Positions 15,169 to 23,291 of a stretch of DNA of 36,065 nt are shown piece by piece. The notes beneath the pieces were generated by a model, which saw only the letters and a list, made by a program, of their open reading frames with translations, was not told where the DNA came from and did not search any database. The position numbers were made by a program, and so were the translations under genes. This DNA comes from Planctomycetia bacterium (GTDB lineage Bacteria > Planctomycetota > Phycisphaerae > Phycisphaerales > SM1A02), in NCBI GenBank assembly GCA_005799475.1, contig SYGQ01000196.1, positions 1-36,065 of the forward strand. The letters are read 5' to 3'. Every line of letters begins with the position of its first letter. The first letter of the stretch is position 1.

Positions 15169-18081
15169 GTGGCCAACGAGAGCGCGATGGCGAGGGCGCT
15201 CCGCGAGTGGATCGTCGCGTTGGCGAGCGCGGCGTGCTTCGTGTTGTCCTTTCCCCCGGTGGGTTGGTGGTGGCTTGCGCCGGGCGCTTATGCGGCGATC
15301 ATTCTGCTGGGGTCGGGGAGTCGCCTCGGACTCAACGCCGTCGCCGCGCTCTTCGTCAGCGCCCTTGTGAGTTGGCTCATCCTCGAGGCGTGGCTCACCC
15401 AAGTGGCCGCGCTCGGGTACGCAGTCCTCGCTCCCTTTATGGCCATCTACTGGCCCTTCGCCGCATGGCTCCTCCGACGGTGCCGCGCGAGTGCGATCGG
15501 GTCAAGGCTTCCCGTGTGTGTGCTCGCGCCGGTCGTCCTCGTCGCGGTCGAGTGGCTGCGGGGCACGGTCGTGATGGACGGGTACCCGTGGTTCATGATC
15601 GGCCACCCGTTGATCGACACGCCGTGGGCGCAGCTTGCCGATCTCGGAGGCGTACCAGTTGTGACGGCGCTCGTTGTGTTCGTTTGTGCGACCGTGTGCG
15701 AGTTGACCGGATGGTGCGGCAGTGTGCGCCGCGCGGTTTCGCTGGGGGCCCTCGTCGCTGTTCTCGGCGGCGCGTGGTGTTACGGATCGTGGCGAATCGG
15801 TGAGCGCGCGGTGCATCGAACTCTGGGGCCGGCGATCCTTGCCTACCAGACCAACCTGCCAGTGAGCAATGTCGCGCCGTGGCCGCGCGAGAGGCAGGAG
15901 AGTGATGTGGCGGATTTCGCGCGGGGGACACTTGGTGCGTGGCGAGACCTCGCCGATCGAGACATTCGCGTCGACCTCATTGTGTGGCCGGAAACGATTC
16001 TCCCGGGATTCGGGCTCGAGGAACCGACGCTCGCCACACTGCGCGACGGCGCGTGGTGGCCAGGTGATCGATTCGCGAGGATCCCGGCCGCGATCGTGCA
16101 GGCCACGGGGGCGCCGATGCTCGTCGGGAGCCCCGTCTATCTCGGACTCGCCCCATCGGGTGATCGGTGGTCGTGGACGGCGCACTACAACAGCGCCTAC
16201 CTCGTCGATCCCTCGGGATCGCGGCAGCGATACGACAAGGTCTTCCTGACGCCCTTCGGCGAACGAATGCCCTACATCTCCGCGTGGCCGTGGCTCGAGT
16301 CGAAACTGCTCACGGTGAGCGCGGTCGGCATGTCATTCGACCTCGACGAGGGCCACGCCGCGGCCCCTCTTGCGCTCGAGTGGGGGCCGCCTTCGGCGCG
16401 CGAGACCTGCCAGATCGCGACACCGATCTGCTTCGAGGACACGGTGGCGCGTGTGGTGCGGCGGATGGTGTACGCCGACAATGGCGTCAAGCGTGCCGGG
16501 CTCATCGTGAATCTCTCGAACGATGGATGGTTCGGCGACAGCGACGCGGGTCGTGCGCACCATGAGCTCATGGCGCGGTGGCGCTGCATCGAACTCAGGG
16601 TGCCGATGGTGCGCACGGCGAACACCGGGATCAGCGGCGCATACGACAGTTGCGGCGCGCCCATCGCGGGCGCAGTCCTCCCGTCGCGCAAGACCGGAAG
16701 CCTGCTCGCACAATGCGACTTCGACGATGCGTCCACTGTGTATGGCAAATGGGGAGAGGTACTATCGCCAGCGATGTGTGTGATCGCGTTGATGCTCGCC
16801 TTCGCGCCCCGCGCTCGTCGCGCGCTCGCTGGGGTGGCGTCCGCAGCACTCGCGCTCACGGTGCTCCTGACGATCCCCTCGTGCTCGGGCGACGGTCGCG
16901 GCTTCGCGCCGGTGCCAGACGGCACATGGAGTTCGCGCACCACCGCGCCGGATCCGAGTCTGATCCGATCGGCGGCCCCGACGACTGGACCTGCCGTCAC
17001 CGCGATTCCTTCGAAGCCCATCACGCCCCCGGTGGCGGTCGAAGCCGCTTCCGCGCCACCGGCGGCCCCGGTTCTTGAGTCGCCAGAGATTTCCGATCCG
17101 GTCGCTGCAGTCGCTCCTGCAGTCGACCCGACGGTCTCCTCGCCAACCCCGACAGAGGCGCCGTCCGCGGGCGCGCCCAGTTCGCGCGCGCAAAGCATCG
17201 TCGTCGCCGCATCCTCGAGTGATCAGCCGATCTACAGGGCCCACGCGATCGAGGGCCTCGAGTACTGCGCGCCCGAAGTCATTGAAGCCGTCGCGCGCCG
17301 CCTCCTCGTCGACCCCAACGAGGGCGTGCGCTTCGCCGCCGCTGTCGTCGTGGGGAAGCGCCGTCTCGTCGCCTGCGCGGAGCTGGTGGAGCCGCTGGTC
17401 CATGACCCCAACGACTCAGTGCGCGCTGCGGCGCTCTACGCGCTTGTGTGTTTGGGCCGCATCGTCGACCTCTCGCCGCTTGCCCAGTTGGCCATGAGCG
17501 AAGATGCGCAGACTCGGTCGAATGCGTTTTTTGTCCTCGGCGAGTTGGGCAATCCAAGCGCGATCGCGCTCGTCGAGAGCGTCGTCGGTCGGCGCCTCGA
17601 CAACGCGAACCCCGAACGGCTCCGAATCGTGGACCTCCAAGCGGCCGAGTCCATGGCGAAGATGGGCGACTACCGCCAATACGACCCCATCCGCGCCGCG
17701 CTGTATGCGCCGAGCGAGCAGAGCGAGATCGTTGCACTCGCGTGCCAGATGGTCGGGGAGGCCCAGGATCGCGCGGCGCGACCGCACCTGATCGGGATTT
17801 GGAACAGCAAGGGCCCCACCGAGCGGCCCATCGAAGTGCGCCTGATCGCGGGTGCATCGCTCGCACGAATCGGAGAGCCCAATCTTGAACCGATTCTTCA
17901 GGTGGCGTCTGCGGCGACGAAGGATCCGTCGCCAGCAATCCGGGCGCAGGCTGCGGCAACGCTTGGTTGGGTCAGGGGCGAGCGGGCGACTGCGGTCCTC
18001 ATGCCCCTCTTGGACGATCCGGTGCCGATGGTTCGTCTCACTGCCGCCGTCGCCTGCCTTCGCGCGGCTGGATCCTCCTGA
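15169..18081 (+). CDS. lnt: Apolipoprotein N-acyltransferase fused to a HEAT-repeat domain
   Basis: Residues 1 to about 560 are Lnt, which N-acylates the lipid-modified cysteine of lipoproteins in the inner membrane. There are several N-terminal membrane helices, a nitrilase-like domain with the triad E275 (WPETILPG), K357 (YDKVFLTPFGER) and C421 (PICFEDTVAR), and a closing helix after YGKWGEVLSP. Lnt proteins normally end here at 500-550 residues. This one continues with a second hydrophobic segment ending LTVLLTIPSCSG (Cys 572), a Pro/Ala/Ser-rich linker to about residue 684, and about 285 residues of HEAT-type helical repeats (VDPNEGVRFAAAVV, HDPNDSVRAAALYAL, DPSPAIRAQAAATLG, DDPVPMVRLTAAVA). 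The segment around Cys 572 resembles a lipoprotein signal. An internal ATG at 16774 might start a separate HEAT lipoprotein. Confidence 0.9.
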   Translation: MANESAMARALREWIVALASAACFVLSFPPVGWWWLAPGAYAAIILLGSGSRLGLNAVAALFVSALVSWLILEAWLTQVAALGYAVLAPFMAIYWPFAAWLLRRCRASAIGSRLPVCVLAPVVLVAVEWLRGTVVMDGYPWFMIGHPLIDTPWAQLADLGGVPVVTALVVFVCATVCELTGWCGSVRRAVSLGALVAVLGGAWCYGSWRIGERAVHRTLGPAILAYQTNLPVSNVAPWPRERQESDVADFARGTLGAWRDLADRDIRVDLIVWPETILPGFGLEEPTLATLRDGAWWPGDRFARIPAAIVQATGAPMLVGSPVYLGLAPSGDRWSWTAHYNSAYLVDPSGSRQRYDKVFLTPFGERMPYISAWPWLESKLLTVSAVGMSFDLDEGHAAAPLALEWGPPSARETCQIATPICFEDTVARVVRRMVYADNGVKRAGLIVNLSNDGWFGDSDAGRAHHELMARWRCIELRVPMVRTANTGISGAYDSCGAPIAGAVLPSRKTGSLLAQCDFDDASTVYGKWGEVLSPAMCVIALMLAFAPRARRALAGVASAALALTVLLTIPSCSGDGRGFAPVPDGTWSSRTTAPDPSLIRSAAPTTGPAVTAIPSKPITPPVAVEAASAPPAAPVLESPEISDPVAAVAPAVDPTVSSPTPTEAPSAGAPSSRAQSIVVAASSSDQPIYRAHAIEGLEYCAPEVIEAVARRLLVDPNEGVRFAAAVVVGKRRLVACAELVEPLVHDPNDSVRAAALYALVCLGRIVDLSPLAQLAMSEDAQTRSNAFFVLGELGNPSAIALVESVVGRRLDNANPERLRIVDLQAAESMAKMGDYRQYDPIRAALYAPSEQSEIVALACQMVGEAQDRAARPHLIGIWNSKGPTERPIEVRLIAGASLARIGEPNLEPILQVASAATKDPSPAIRAQAAATLGWVRGERATAVLMPLLDDPVPMVRLTAAVACLRAAGSS

Positions 18082-18103
18082 GATCGAGTGATGCGCCCGA
18101 TGA

Positions 18104-18132
18104 TTGACAGTCTGGGGTGAGTGAGGTATCAA
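18104..18132 (+). promoter_or_regulatory. Sigma70-type promoter ahead of the MreC-like/mre cluster
   Basis: TTGACA (18104-18109) matches the -35 consensus and TATCAA (18127-18132) lies exactly 17 bases downstream. It falls in the 133-base gap after lnt, the largest gap in the plus-strand block, so it probably drives the coiled-coil gene and the following mre genes. The leader would be about 75 bases. Confidence 0.55.
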
Positions 18133-18214
18133 ACCCCGCTCGAGCGCACCGACTGGGTTGGATCCAGTGCCAGCGGATTGCGTAGGTTCGGCTGTCCCAT
18201 TTCTCAGGTCCACA

Positions 18215-19111
18215 GTGCACATTCTCACGAAAGTCTTCGTCGTCCTGGTGTCGCTCTTGGCGGTGGCCCTCGTTCCGCTCGCGGCGGTGCAGAGCAGCAA
18301 TCAGTCGGCTCTCAAGCAGCAGGCATCCGACAAGGAGGCTGCGGTGCGTGCCGCCCGTGCCGAACTTGATTCGGAGCGCGCACTCCGCGCGAAGTCTGAG
18401 AACGACACCGCCCTCCAGATCAAGGATCTCGACAGCGAAAAGATCCGACTGCAGAGCGAGCTCGCGCAGGCGGCGACGCGCCTGAAGACGATCGAAGGCG
18501 AGTCCGCGCAAGGCAAGGCGCGACTTGCTCAGTTGGAGCAGACGCTCGCCGTGATGACGGAGACCGATCGAGCGAAGACAGACCTCACGAAGACACTGAG
18601 CGAAGAACTCGATGCCCATCGCAAGCTCGCGCTCGATTGCGAAAAGGTCCGCATCGACATTGAGCAGCGCCTTGGGAAGAGCGACAGCGACCTCCGCGTC
18701 GCGCAAGAAGCCCTCGCCGACCTCAAGGAGCAAGTCAGCAGTCTCGCTGCCGAGAAGACGAAGTCCGATCAGGTCGTGCGCGACTACACGGCGAAGTTTG
18801 GTCAGGCTCCGAGCGACGAGTCCGCCGCAGCCGGCTCGGCCTCCTCGGTGGCTGACCGAAACCTCTCTGCGAGGGTGACTGATGTACGAAGGACAGACAC
18901 TGAGACCTATGCGGAGATCGACGCGGGAAGCCGCGACGGCGTGAAGGTCGGATGGTTGCTCACCATCGGCGATGGGTCACGCTTCATCGGAAAGCTACGG
19001 ATCACCTCTGTCGACATGAATTCGTCGGTCGGGATCGTTGAACTTGAGGACGCAGCGAGTCGCGGACCTGTCAGCGCTGGGCAGCGCGTCACCGCGCGCA
19101 AGGGTCAGTAA
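18215..19111 (+). CDS. Membrane-anchored coiled-coil protein, MreC-like layout
   Basis: I do not recognise a named family. The 298-residue protein begins with one membrane helix (VFVVLVSLLAVALVPLAAV). About 170 residues of highly charged coiled coil follow (heptad-like, Glu/Lys/Ala rich, residues 30-205). The C-terminal beta-rich domain is YAEIDAGSRDGVKVGWLLTI, then GKLRITSVDMNSSVGIVEL. The phrase DAGSRDGVKVGW parallels NVGRRQGVSAGD in the neighbouring MreC, so this is an MreC-like arrangement of anchor, coiled coil and beta domain facing the periplasm. I prefer GTG 18215, which puts the helix at the N-terminus, over the track's TTG 18158. The gene lies just upstream of mreB and may belong to the elongation machinery (inference from position and layout). 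Confidence 0.78.
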   Translation: MHILTKVFVVLVSLLAVALVPLAAVQSSNQSALKQQASDKEAAVRAARAELDSERALRAKSENDTALQIKDLDSEKIRLQSELAQAATRLKTIEGESAQGKARLAQLEQTLAVMTETDRAKTDLTKTLSEELDAHRKLALDCEKVRIDIEQRLGKSDSDLRVAQEALADLKEQVSSLAAEKTKSDQVVRDYTAKFGQAPSDESAAAGSASSVADRNLSARVTDVRRTDTETYAEIDAGSRDGVKVGWLLTIGDGSRFIGKLRITSVDMNSSVGIVELEDAASRGPVSAGQRVTARKGQ

Positions 19112-19134
19112 GGCGCTCTCGCGCGGGAGTACAG

Positions 19135-19452
19135 ATGGCAATGTTCGGCATCGGCAAGAAAAAGTCCTCGAATCTCGCAGCACCCTCTACGGCCGATGTT
19201 GGCGAGGGTGGTGCTCAGGCTCCAACACCTCCCGTCAAGCGAGGCCGTTCCGGGAAAGCAGCAAAGCCGCCGGTGGCCGCGAAGAAGGTGTCGCGCAAGT
19301 TCAGTGGGGACCTCGACATCTATACGGCCGTTCTGGCCGCCGCCTTCATCGCGCTCGCCGCAGGATGCGTGCTCGTCGCGATGGACAACCTCAGTGGCGT
19401 TGAGGGCACCGGGGACGAAGGCAATCCCTTCGCAGTACTATCCTCGCACTGA
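19135..19452 (+). CDS. Small single-span membrane protein upstream of mreB
   Basis: This 105-residue protein is not recognised. Its first 60 residues are basic and Ala/Pro/Lys rich (KRGRSGKAAKPPVAAKKVSRK), likely cytoplasmic by the positive-inside rule. One membrane helix follows (IYTAVLAAAFIALAAGCVLV), then a short acidic tail. The ATG at 19135 has GGGAG about 9 bases upstream; ATG 19141 is an alternative. It lies 23 bases after the coiled-coil gene and 52 bases before mreB, so it is probably co-transcribed with both. A role as an adaptor between the cytoskeleton and the membrane is possible, but only by position. Confidence 0.75.
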   Translation: MAMFGIGKKKSSNLAAPSTADVGEGGAQAPTPPVKRGRSGKAAKPPVAAKKVSRKFSGDLDIYTAVLAAAFIALAAGCVLVAMDNLSGVEGTGDEGNPFAVLSSH

Positions 19453-19474
19453 GGACTCCGACGCGCACTCGGCC

Positions 19475-19481
19475 AAGGAGG
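19475..19481 (+). promoter_or_regulatory. Strong Shine-Dalgarno AAGGAGG before mreB
   Basis: AAGGAGG is the longest match to the 16S anti-SD seen in the window. It is 9 bases from ATG 19491, which opens a five-codon ORF, but 23 bases from the mreB ATG at 19505. Confidence 0.8.
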
Positions 19482-19490
19482 TGGCCAACC

Positions 19491-19508
19491 ATGGGCAACA
19501 ACCAATGA
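19491..19508 (+). CDS. Possible five-codon leader ORF overlapping the mreB start
   Basis: ATG GGC AAC AAC CAA TGA encodes MGNNQ and sits ideally behind AAGGAGG. Its TGA at 19506-19508 overlaps both possible mreB starts (ATG 19505 and ATG 19508), so ribosomes ending here could reinitiate on mreB. The alternative is a single-base indel separating the true start from mreB. Confidence 0.4.
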   Translation: MGNNQ

Positions 19509-20575
19509 TGGACTTGCAGAAGTTGATGGGCTGGTTCAGCGTCGACATGGGGATCGACCTCGGAACCTGCAACACGCTTGTGTGCGTCCGGGGCGAGGGC
19601 ATCGTCCTCAACGAACCTTCCGTCGTTGCGGTCCGCAAGGGCACCAACAAGGTGCTCATGAATGGCACCGCTGTGGGCTTCGCGGCCAAGGAGATGCTCG
19701 GGCGCACGCCGGGGTCGATTCAGGCCATTCGCCCGTTGAAGGACGGCGTCATCTCTGATTTCGAAATCACTGAGGCGATGCTGAAGTACTTCATCCAAAA
19801 GGTGATGGGCCGAAGCCGGATCTTCGGCCCGCGCGTGGTGATCTCGATTCCTTCGGGGATTACGGCCGTCGAGAAGCGCGCCGTCCTCGATAGTGCCGAA
19901 CGCGCTGGGGCGCGAAAGGTCTTCTTGCTCGAGGAACCGATGGCCGCCGCCATCGGCGCCAACCTCCCATTCGACGAGCCAACGGCCTCGATGATCGTCG
20001 ACATCGGTGGGGGCACGAGCGAGATCGCGATTCTTAGCTTGGCCGACATCGCGAAGGCTTCGAGCCTGCGCGTGGCCGGCGACGACTTTGATGAGTCGAT
20101 CATCAAGTACCTCGAGGAGAAACTCGGACTGCGCGTCGGGGAGCAGACGGCGGAGCAGATCAAGATTCGCATTGGAAGCGCCTGGCCACTTCAGGAAGAG
20201 TTGGCGATGAAGGTTCGCGGTCGAGATGTCCAATCGGGGCTCCCGCGGCAGATCGAGGTGAACTCAATCCAGATTCGCGATGCCTTGGCCGAACCCCTCA
20301 AGAAGGTGGCCGACGAGGTCGTGAAGACCCTTCGCGAAGCTGACCCCGAACTCGCGGCCGACCTGTGCAACCCCGACCTCGCGAACAACGGGATCACCGT
20401 CGCCGGTGGCGGTGCGCTGCTGCGGGGGATCGACAAGATGCTCGCCGATCGCACCGGCCTCGTGGTCAAGATCGCTGAAGATCCGCTGACCTGCGTGGCA
20501 CGCGGCACCTCTGTCTACCTCGAAAACCTCGAGCAGTACAAGTCCACCCTCGAATCGGATGTCGAGGAGTTCTGA
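19505..20575 (+). CDS. mreB: Rod-shape-determining actin homologue MreB
   Basis: MreB forms membrane-bound filaments that direct peptidoglycan elongation. The 356-residue actin-fold protein has phosphate-1 (MGIDLGTCNTLV), phosphate-2 (MIVDIGGGTSEIAILSL) and adenosine (VAGGGALLRG) motifs. Also present are GRTPGSIQAIRPLKDGVISD, SIPSGITAVEKRAV and LLEEPMAAAIGA. The N-terminus MMDLQKLMGWFSVD carries a short amphipathic segment, as in membrane-binding MreBs. The start is not certain: ATG 19505 or 19508 overlap the stop of a five-codon ORF that owns the good ribosome-binding site, and an in-frame GTG at 19481 overlaps that site. It is followed by mreC after 23 bases. Confidence 0.95.
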   Translation: MMDLQKLMGWFSVDMGIDLGTCNTLVCVRGEGIVLNEPSVVAVRKGTNKVLMNGTAVGFAAKEMLGRTPGSIQAIRPLKDGVISDFEITEAMLKYFIQKVMGRSRIFGPRVVISIPSGITAVEKRAVLDSAERAGARKVFLLEEPMAAAIGANLPFDEPTASMIVDIGGGTSEIAILSLADIAKASSLRVAGDDFDESIIKYLEEKLGLRVGEQTAEQIKIRIGSAWPLQEELAMKVRGRDVQSGLPRQIEVNSIQIRDALAEPLKKVADEVVKTLREADPELAADLCNPDLANNGITVAGGGALLRGIDKMLADRTGLVVKIAEDPLTCVARGTSVYLENLEQYKSTLESDVEEF

Positions 20576-20598
20576 CCGCGAGGGGCGCATTCGTCCTC

Positions 20599-21444
20599 GT
20601 GCGAAAAATCCCACCCATCGCGCTCGTTCTCGTCGCCCTCACGCTCGGGGTGTTTCTGCCGACACCGTGGGTCGCCCCAGTAACGGCCGATCTCTCGGCG
20701 GTACTTTGGGTGCCACTCTCGCCGCTCTCGCACGCAGCTTCAGCCATTCGACTCTGGCTTCGCCCGGGGGATGCGGCCGTGAGCGCATCCGTACAGGCGC
20801 TCGAGTCCGATCGGGATCACTACCGTGGACTCTGGCACGCCGAACGCCTGCGCGTCGAGGAACTCGAACGACGAGTGGCCCAGTACCAAGCCACGACTGG
20901 AGCTGACCGTGGCGGCGGTGCGCTGCGGATGATCGGGGCCGATGTGCTCGCGCGCACGGCGACGCAGGGCGGCATTGCGATCAAGGTCAATGTGGGGCGG
21001 CGACAGGGGGTCAGCGCCGGCGATGTGGCCATCGTTGGAGGTGACGCGCTTGTTGGACGCGTCGCCGCCGATGTGGGAGAACTCTCGTGCTTCGTGACCT
21101 CGATCGCCGCCAAGGGGACCCCGAGAGTCGATGCCATCATCGTGGGCGCCGCTGAAGAGCGGGCACGATCACCGCGAACGATTCAGGTGCAGCTGGTGCC
21201 AGATGGCACCGGAGCGCTTGTGGGCGACATCGACCTCGGACTCAGTACAGCGCCCGGCGACACAGTTCGGGTTGCTGATCCGAGTTGGCCGCGAGGGGCG
21301 CAGGGCATGCGCGTGGGCCGCGTCGTCGAAGTTCGTCGCAAGGAGGCGCAGCCTCTTCGTGGCGAGGTGGTGGTCGTCCCGGTCATTGATGCCTCGACGC
21401 TCGCGACGATGGTGATCAAGCTGGCTTCGGGGCCGACGCCATGA
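20599..21444 (+). CDS. mreC: Rod-shape-determining protein MreC
   Basis: The 281-residue bitopic protein has an N-terminal membrane helix (IPPIALVLVALTLGVFLP), then a short coiled coil (LESDRDHYRGLWHAERLRVEELERRVAQ). The double beta-barrel periplasmic domain follows, with VNVGRRQGVSAGDVAIVGGDALVGRV and GDTVRVADPSWPRGAQGMRVGRV. This matches MreC, the scaffold linking MreB to MreD, RodA and PBP2. The barrel sequence is divergent, so the call rests on layout plus position. It starts with GTG, 23 bases after mreB; GAGGGG lies about 12 bases upstream. The end overlaps mreD by four bases. Confidence 0.85.
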   Translation: MRKIPPIALVLVALTLGVFLPTPWVAPVTADLSAVLWVPLSPLSHAASAIRLWLRPGDAAVSASVQALESDRDHYRGLWHAERLRVEELERRVAQYQATTGADRGGGALRMIGADVLARTATQGGIAIKVNVGRRQGVSAGDVAIVGGDALVGRVAADVGELSCFVTSIAAKGTPRVDAIIVGAAEERARSPRTIQVQLVPDGTGALVGDIDLGLSTAPGDTVRVADPSWPRGAQGMRVGRVVEVRRKEAQPLRGEVVVVPVIDASTLATMVIKLASGPTP

Positions 21445-22034
21445 AGTGGCCGACCTTTCTCGTGGCCGTCCTCGTGGCGATCGTTGCCGATGCGTCCTTG
21501 ACGGGTGCGCTCGAAGTTGGCGGGATCTGGCCGCGCCTGACGATCGGACTCGTGGCCTTCGTCGCGCTCAACACGGACCCGTTGACCGCGACATGGGTCG
21601 CGCTGCTCGCCGGCGGACTCATGGACCTTTCGGAGCCATCGATGACGGGCCCGAGGTCGCCGCACTTCCTGCTCGGGCCCCACGCGCTTGGGTTGGCCTT
21701 CGGCGTACAGGCGCTCGTTGTGCTCCGCGGAAGCGTCATCCGTCGCAACCCGCTCGCCATGGGCGCGATGGCTGGCGTCCTTTGCCTGGCCGACGGCCTC
21801 GTGTGGGTCGCGCTGTGGACGGTCCGCTCGTGGTATCCAGACTCTCCGGCGCCGTGGGGCGACGCGTCATCGCTCGGGCAGTTCGGTCGCCAAGTGCTGC
21901 AGTCGCTGTCGACCGGCATCGTTGCGGTGGGGCTCGGATGGCTCCTTACGAAGTCCCTTCCGCTTTGGGGGTTCCCCAGCGTGCTCAGCCGCTCCCGCAC
22001 GCAGGGCGGCACCGCCCGCATCACGCGGCAGTAG
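21441..22034 (+). CDS. mreD: Rod-shape-determining membrane protein MreD
   Basis: The 197-residue integral membrane protein has five or six hydrophobic stretches (LVAVLVAIVADASL, RLTIGLVAFVALN, WVALLAGGLMDLSEP, HALGLAFGVQALVVL, MAGVLCLADGLVWVAL, STGIVAVGLGWLLT). ALLAGGLMDL resembles the conserved region of MreD, where a Gly-x-x-x-Asp follows a helix. Sequence similarity in this family is always weak, so position directly after mreC (ATGA overlap) carries much of the identification. MreD is needed with MreB and MreC for the elongasome. Confidence 0.82.
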   Translation: MKWPTFLVAVLVAIVADASLTGALEVGGIWPRLTIGLVAFVALNTDPLTATWVALLAGGLMDLSEPSMTGPRSPHFLLGPHALGLAFGVQALVVLRGSVIRRNPLAMGAMAGVLCLADGLVWVALWTVRSWYPDSPAPWGDASSLGQFGRQVLQSLSTGIVAVGLGWLLTKSLPLWGFPSVLSRSRTQGGTARITRQ

Positions 22035-22037
22035 AGT
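22032..22037 (+). promoter_or_regulatory. -10 box TAGAGT, 6 bases before the alternative glmU
   Basis: TAGAGT-GCGCAC-ATG. The spacing puts the transcription start at or next to A of ATG 22044, so the message may be leaderless. The box overlaps the mreD stop codon. Confidence 0.45.
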
Positions 22038-22043
22038 GCGCAC

Positions 22044-23291
22044 ATGGACCGCGCGGCCACGGTGGTTGCCCTCTTTGACGATGGCCGCTCAAGGTTTGGT
22101 CCACTGTGCGATCTCCGCGCGACCTTCGAACAGCGGCTCGGCGTGCTGTCGTGCGTCGAGCGGGCGCATCTCGTGCTCGGGAGAGTCGACGCTCTGTATC
22201 CGCCCGACTACCTCTTGGCGCTTCTCACCGAGCGGCATGCGAACTCGTCGATCAAGGTCGGCGCGTTGCCCGCCGATGCAGCCGAGGTGGTTCTCATCAA
22301 CGGCGCGCTCGACTGTCTCGACGACGCGGTGTCGCTGAGCTTCGGCGAGGTGATGGTCTCGGCAGATGGCGCGGTTGCGATGGCGCGGCTCTCTCGCGCG
22401 GATGCCGTGCGAGCGCTCGAGCGAGGGGTGTCGCTCGATCACTTGCCGTCCAAGGTCGTCAAGCGCCCGCTCTCGTCGGGACAGGTCGTGCGGGCGCCGT
22501 GGCAACTGCTTGAACGGCTCGGCACTTCCATCGCCGCAGACATCACGACCATCGCGCGCTCGGGCGAGATGACGGATCGAAGCGTGCATGGGCTCCACCG
22601 CTTCGGCCATGGTCCGCTGCTCATGGATCCCACAGCGAAAGTCCTCCCTGGGGCGGTGATCGACACGACCGATGGGGCGGTGCTCGTTGGTCCTGGAGTT
22701 GTCATCCGTCCCGGCGCCGTCGTGTGCGGGCCCTGCGCACTCTTGCACCATGCCACCATCATCGATCGTGCACTCATCAAGGCCCGCTCGGTGATCGGGC
22801 CGTGGTGCAAGGCCGGCGGTGAGGTTGGTTCTTGCGTGTTTCAGGCGTACTCGAACAAGGCGCACGACGGCCACTTGGGCGACGCACTCGTAGGCGAGTG
22901 GGTCAACATCGGTGCCGGTGCCTGCAACTCAAACCTGCTCAACACCTACGGCGATGTCGCGACGCGTCTCGACGCGTCCGGAAGCATGGAGCGCACGGGA
23001 CGGCAGTTCTACGGCGGGATCATCGGCGACCACGCCAAGGTCGGCATCCTCGTCGCGCTCACCACCGGCTCCACAATCGGGACCGGCGCCATGATCGCCC
23101 ACTCGCGGCCCCCGGCGTTCGTCGAACGATTCGCGTGGCTCACATCGGAGCGTTCCCAGTCGTATCGGTTTGATCGGTTCGCCGCGGCCATCACATCCAT
23201 GATGTCACGCCGAGAACTTGCACCCGGCCGTGCCTACCTCGACCGGCTACGGGCGCTGCACGGCGCTCACTTCCACCCCATCGGCGCGTGA
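22044..23291 (+). CDS. Alternative GlmU: sugar-1-phosphate nucleotidyltransferase with left-handed beta-helix
   Basis: The 415-residue protein matches the alternative GlmU family of Bacteroidetes and Planctomycetes, which is thought to make UDP-GlcNAc from glucosamine-1-phosphate. The N-terminal part (about residues 1-190) is a divergent nucleotidyltransferase with LFDDGRSRFGPLCDLRATFE and VLINGAL, lacking the GlmU GTRMxS loop. Residues about 205-365 are hexapeptide repeats (MDPTAKVLPGAVIDTTDGAVLVGPGVVIRPGAVV), including GEWVNIGAGACNSNLLNTYG and GGIIGDHAKVGILVALTTGSTIG near the acetyl-CoA site. UDP-GlcNAc feeds both peptidoglycan and LPS, which fits the mre context. No Shine-Dalgarno is seen; TAGAGT lies 6 bases before the ATG. 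The stop overlaps the next gene. Confidence 0.88.
   Translation: MDRAATVVALFDDGRSRFGPLCDLRATFEQRLGVLSCVERAHLVLGRVDALYPPDYLLALLTERHANSSIKVGALPADAAEVVLINGALDCLDDAVSLSFGEVMVSADGAVAMARLSRADAVRALERGVSLDHLPSKVVKRPLSSGQVVRAPWQLLERLGTSIAADITTIARSGEMTDRSVHGLHRFGHGPLLMDPTAKVLPGAVIDTTDGAVLVGPGVVIRPGAVVCGPCALLHHATIIDRALIKARSVIGPWCKAGGEVGSCVFQAYSNKAHDGHLGDALVGEWVNIGAGACNSNLLNTYGDVATRLDASGSMERTGRQFYGGIIGDHAKVGILVALTTGSTIGTGAMIAHSRPPAFVERFAWLTSERSQSYRFDRFAAAITSMMSRRELAPGRAYLDRLRALHGAHFHPIGA

Noticed and set aside
18121-18200. tRNA-like T-arm (ACTGG-GTTGGAT-CCAGT) in the gap after lnt
   Set aside because: Five-base stem and seven-base loop fit a T-arm, but the loop lacks TTCNA and no acceptor, D-arm or anticodon arm can be folded around it. 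Probably a chance hairpin in the leader of the coiled-coil gene.
22004-22017. GGGCGG-CA-CCGCCC inverted repeat near the mreD end
   Set aside because: The loop is only two to four bases, it lies inside coding sequence, and has no T-tract; not convincing as a terminator.
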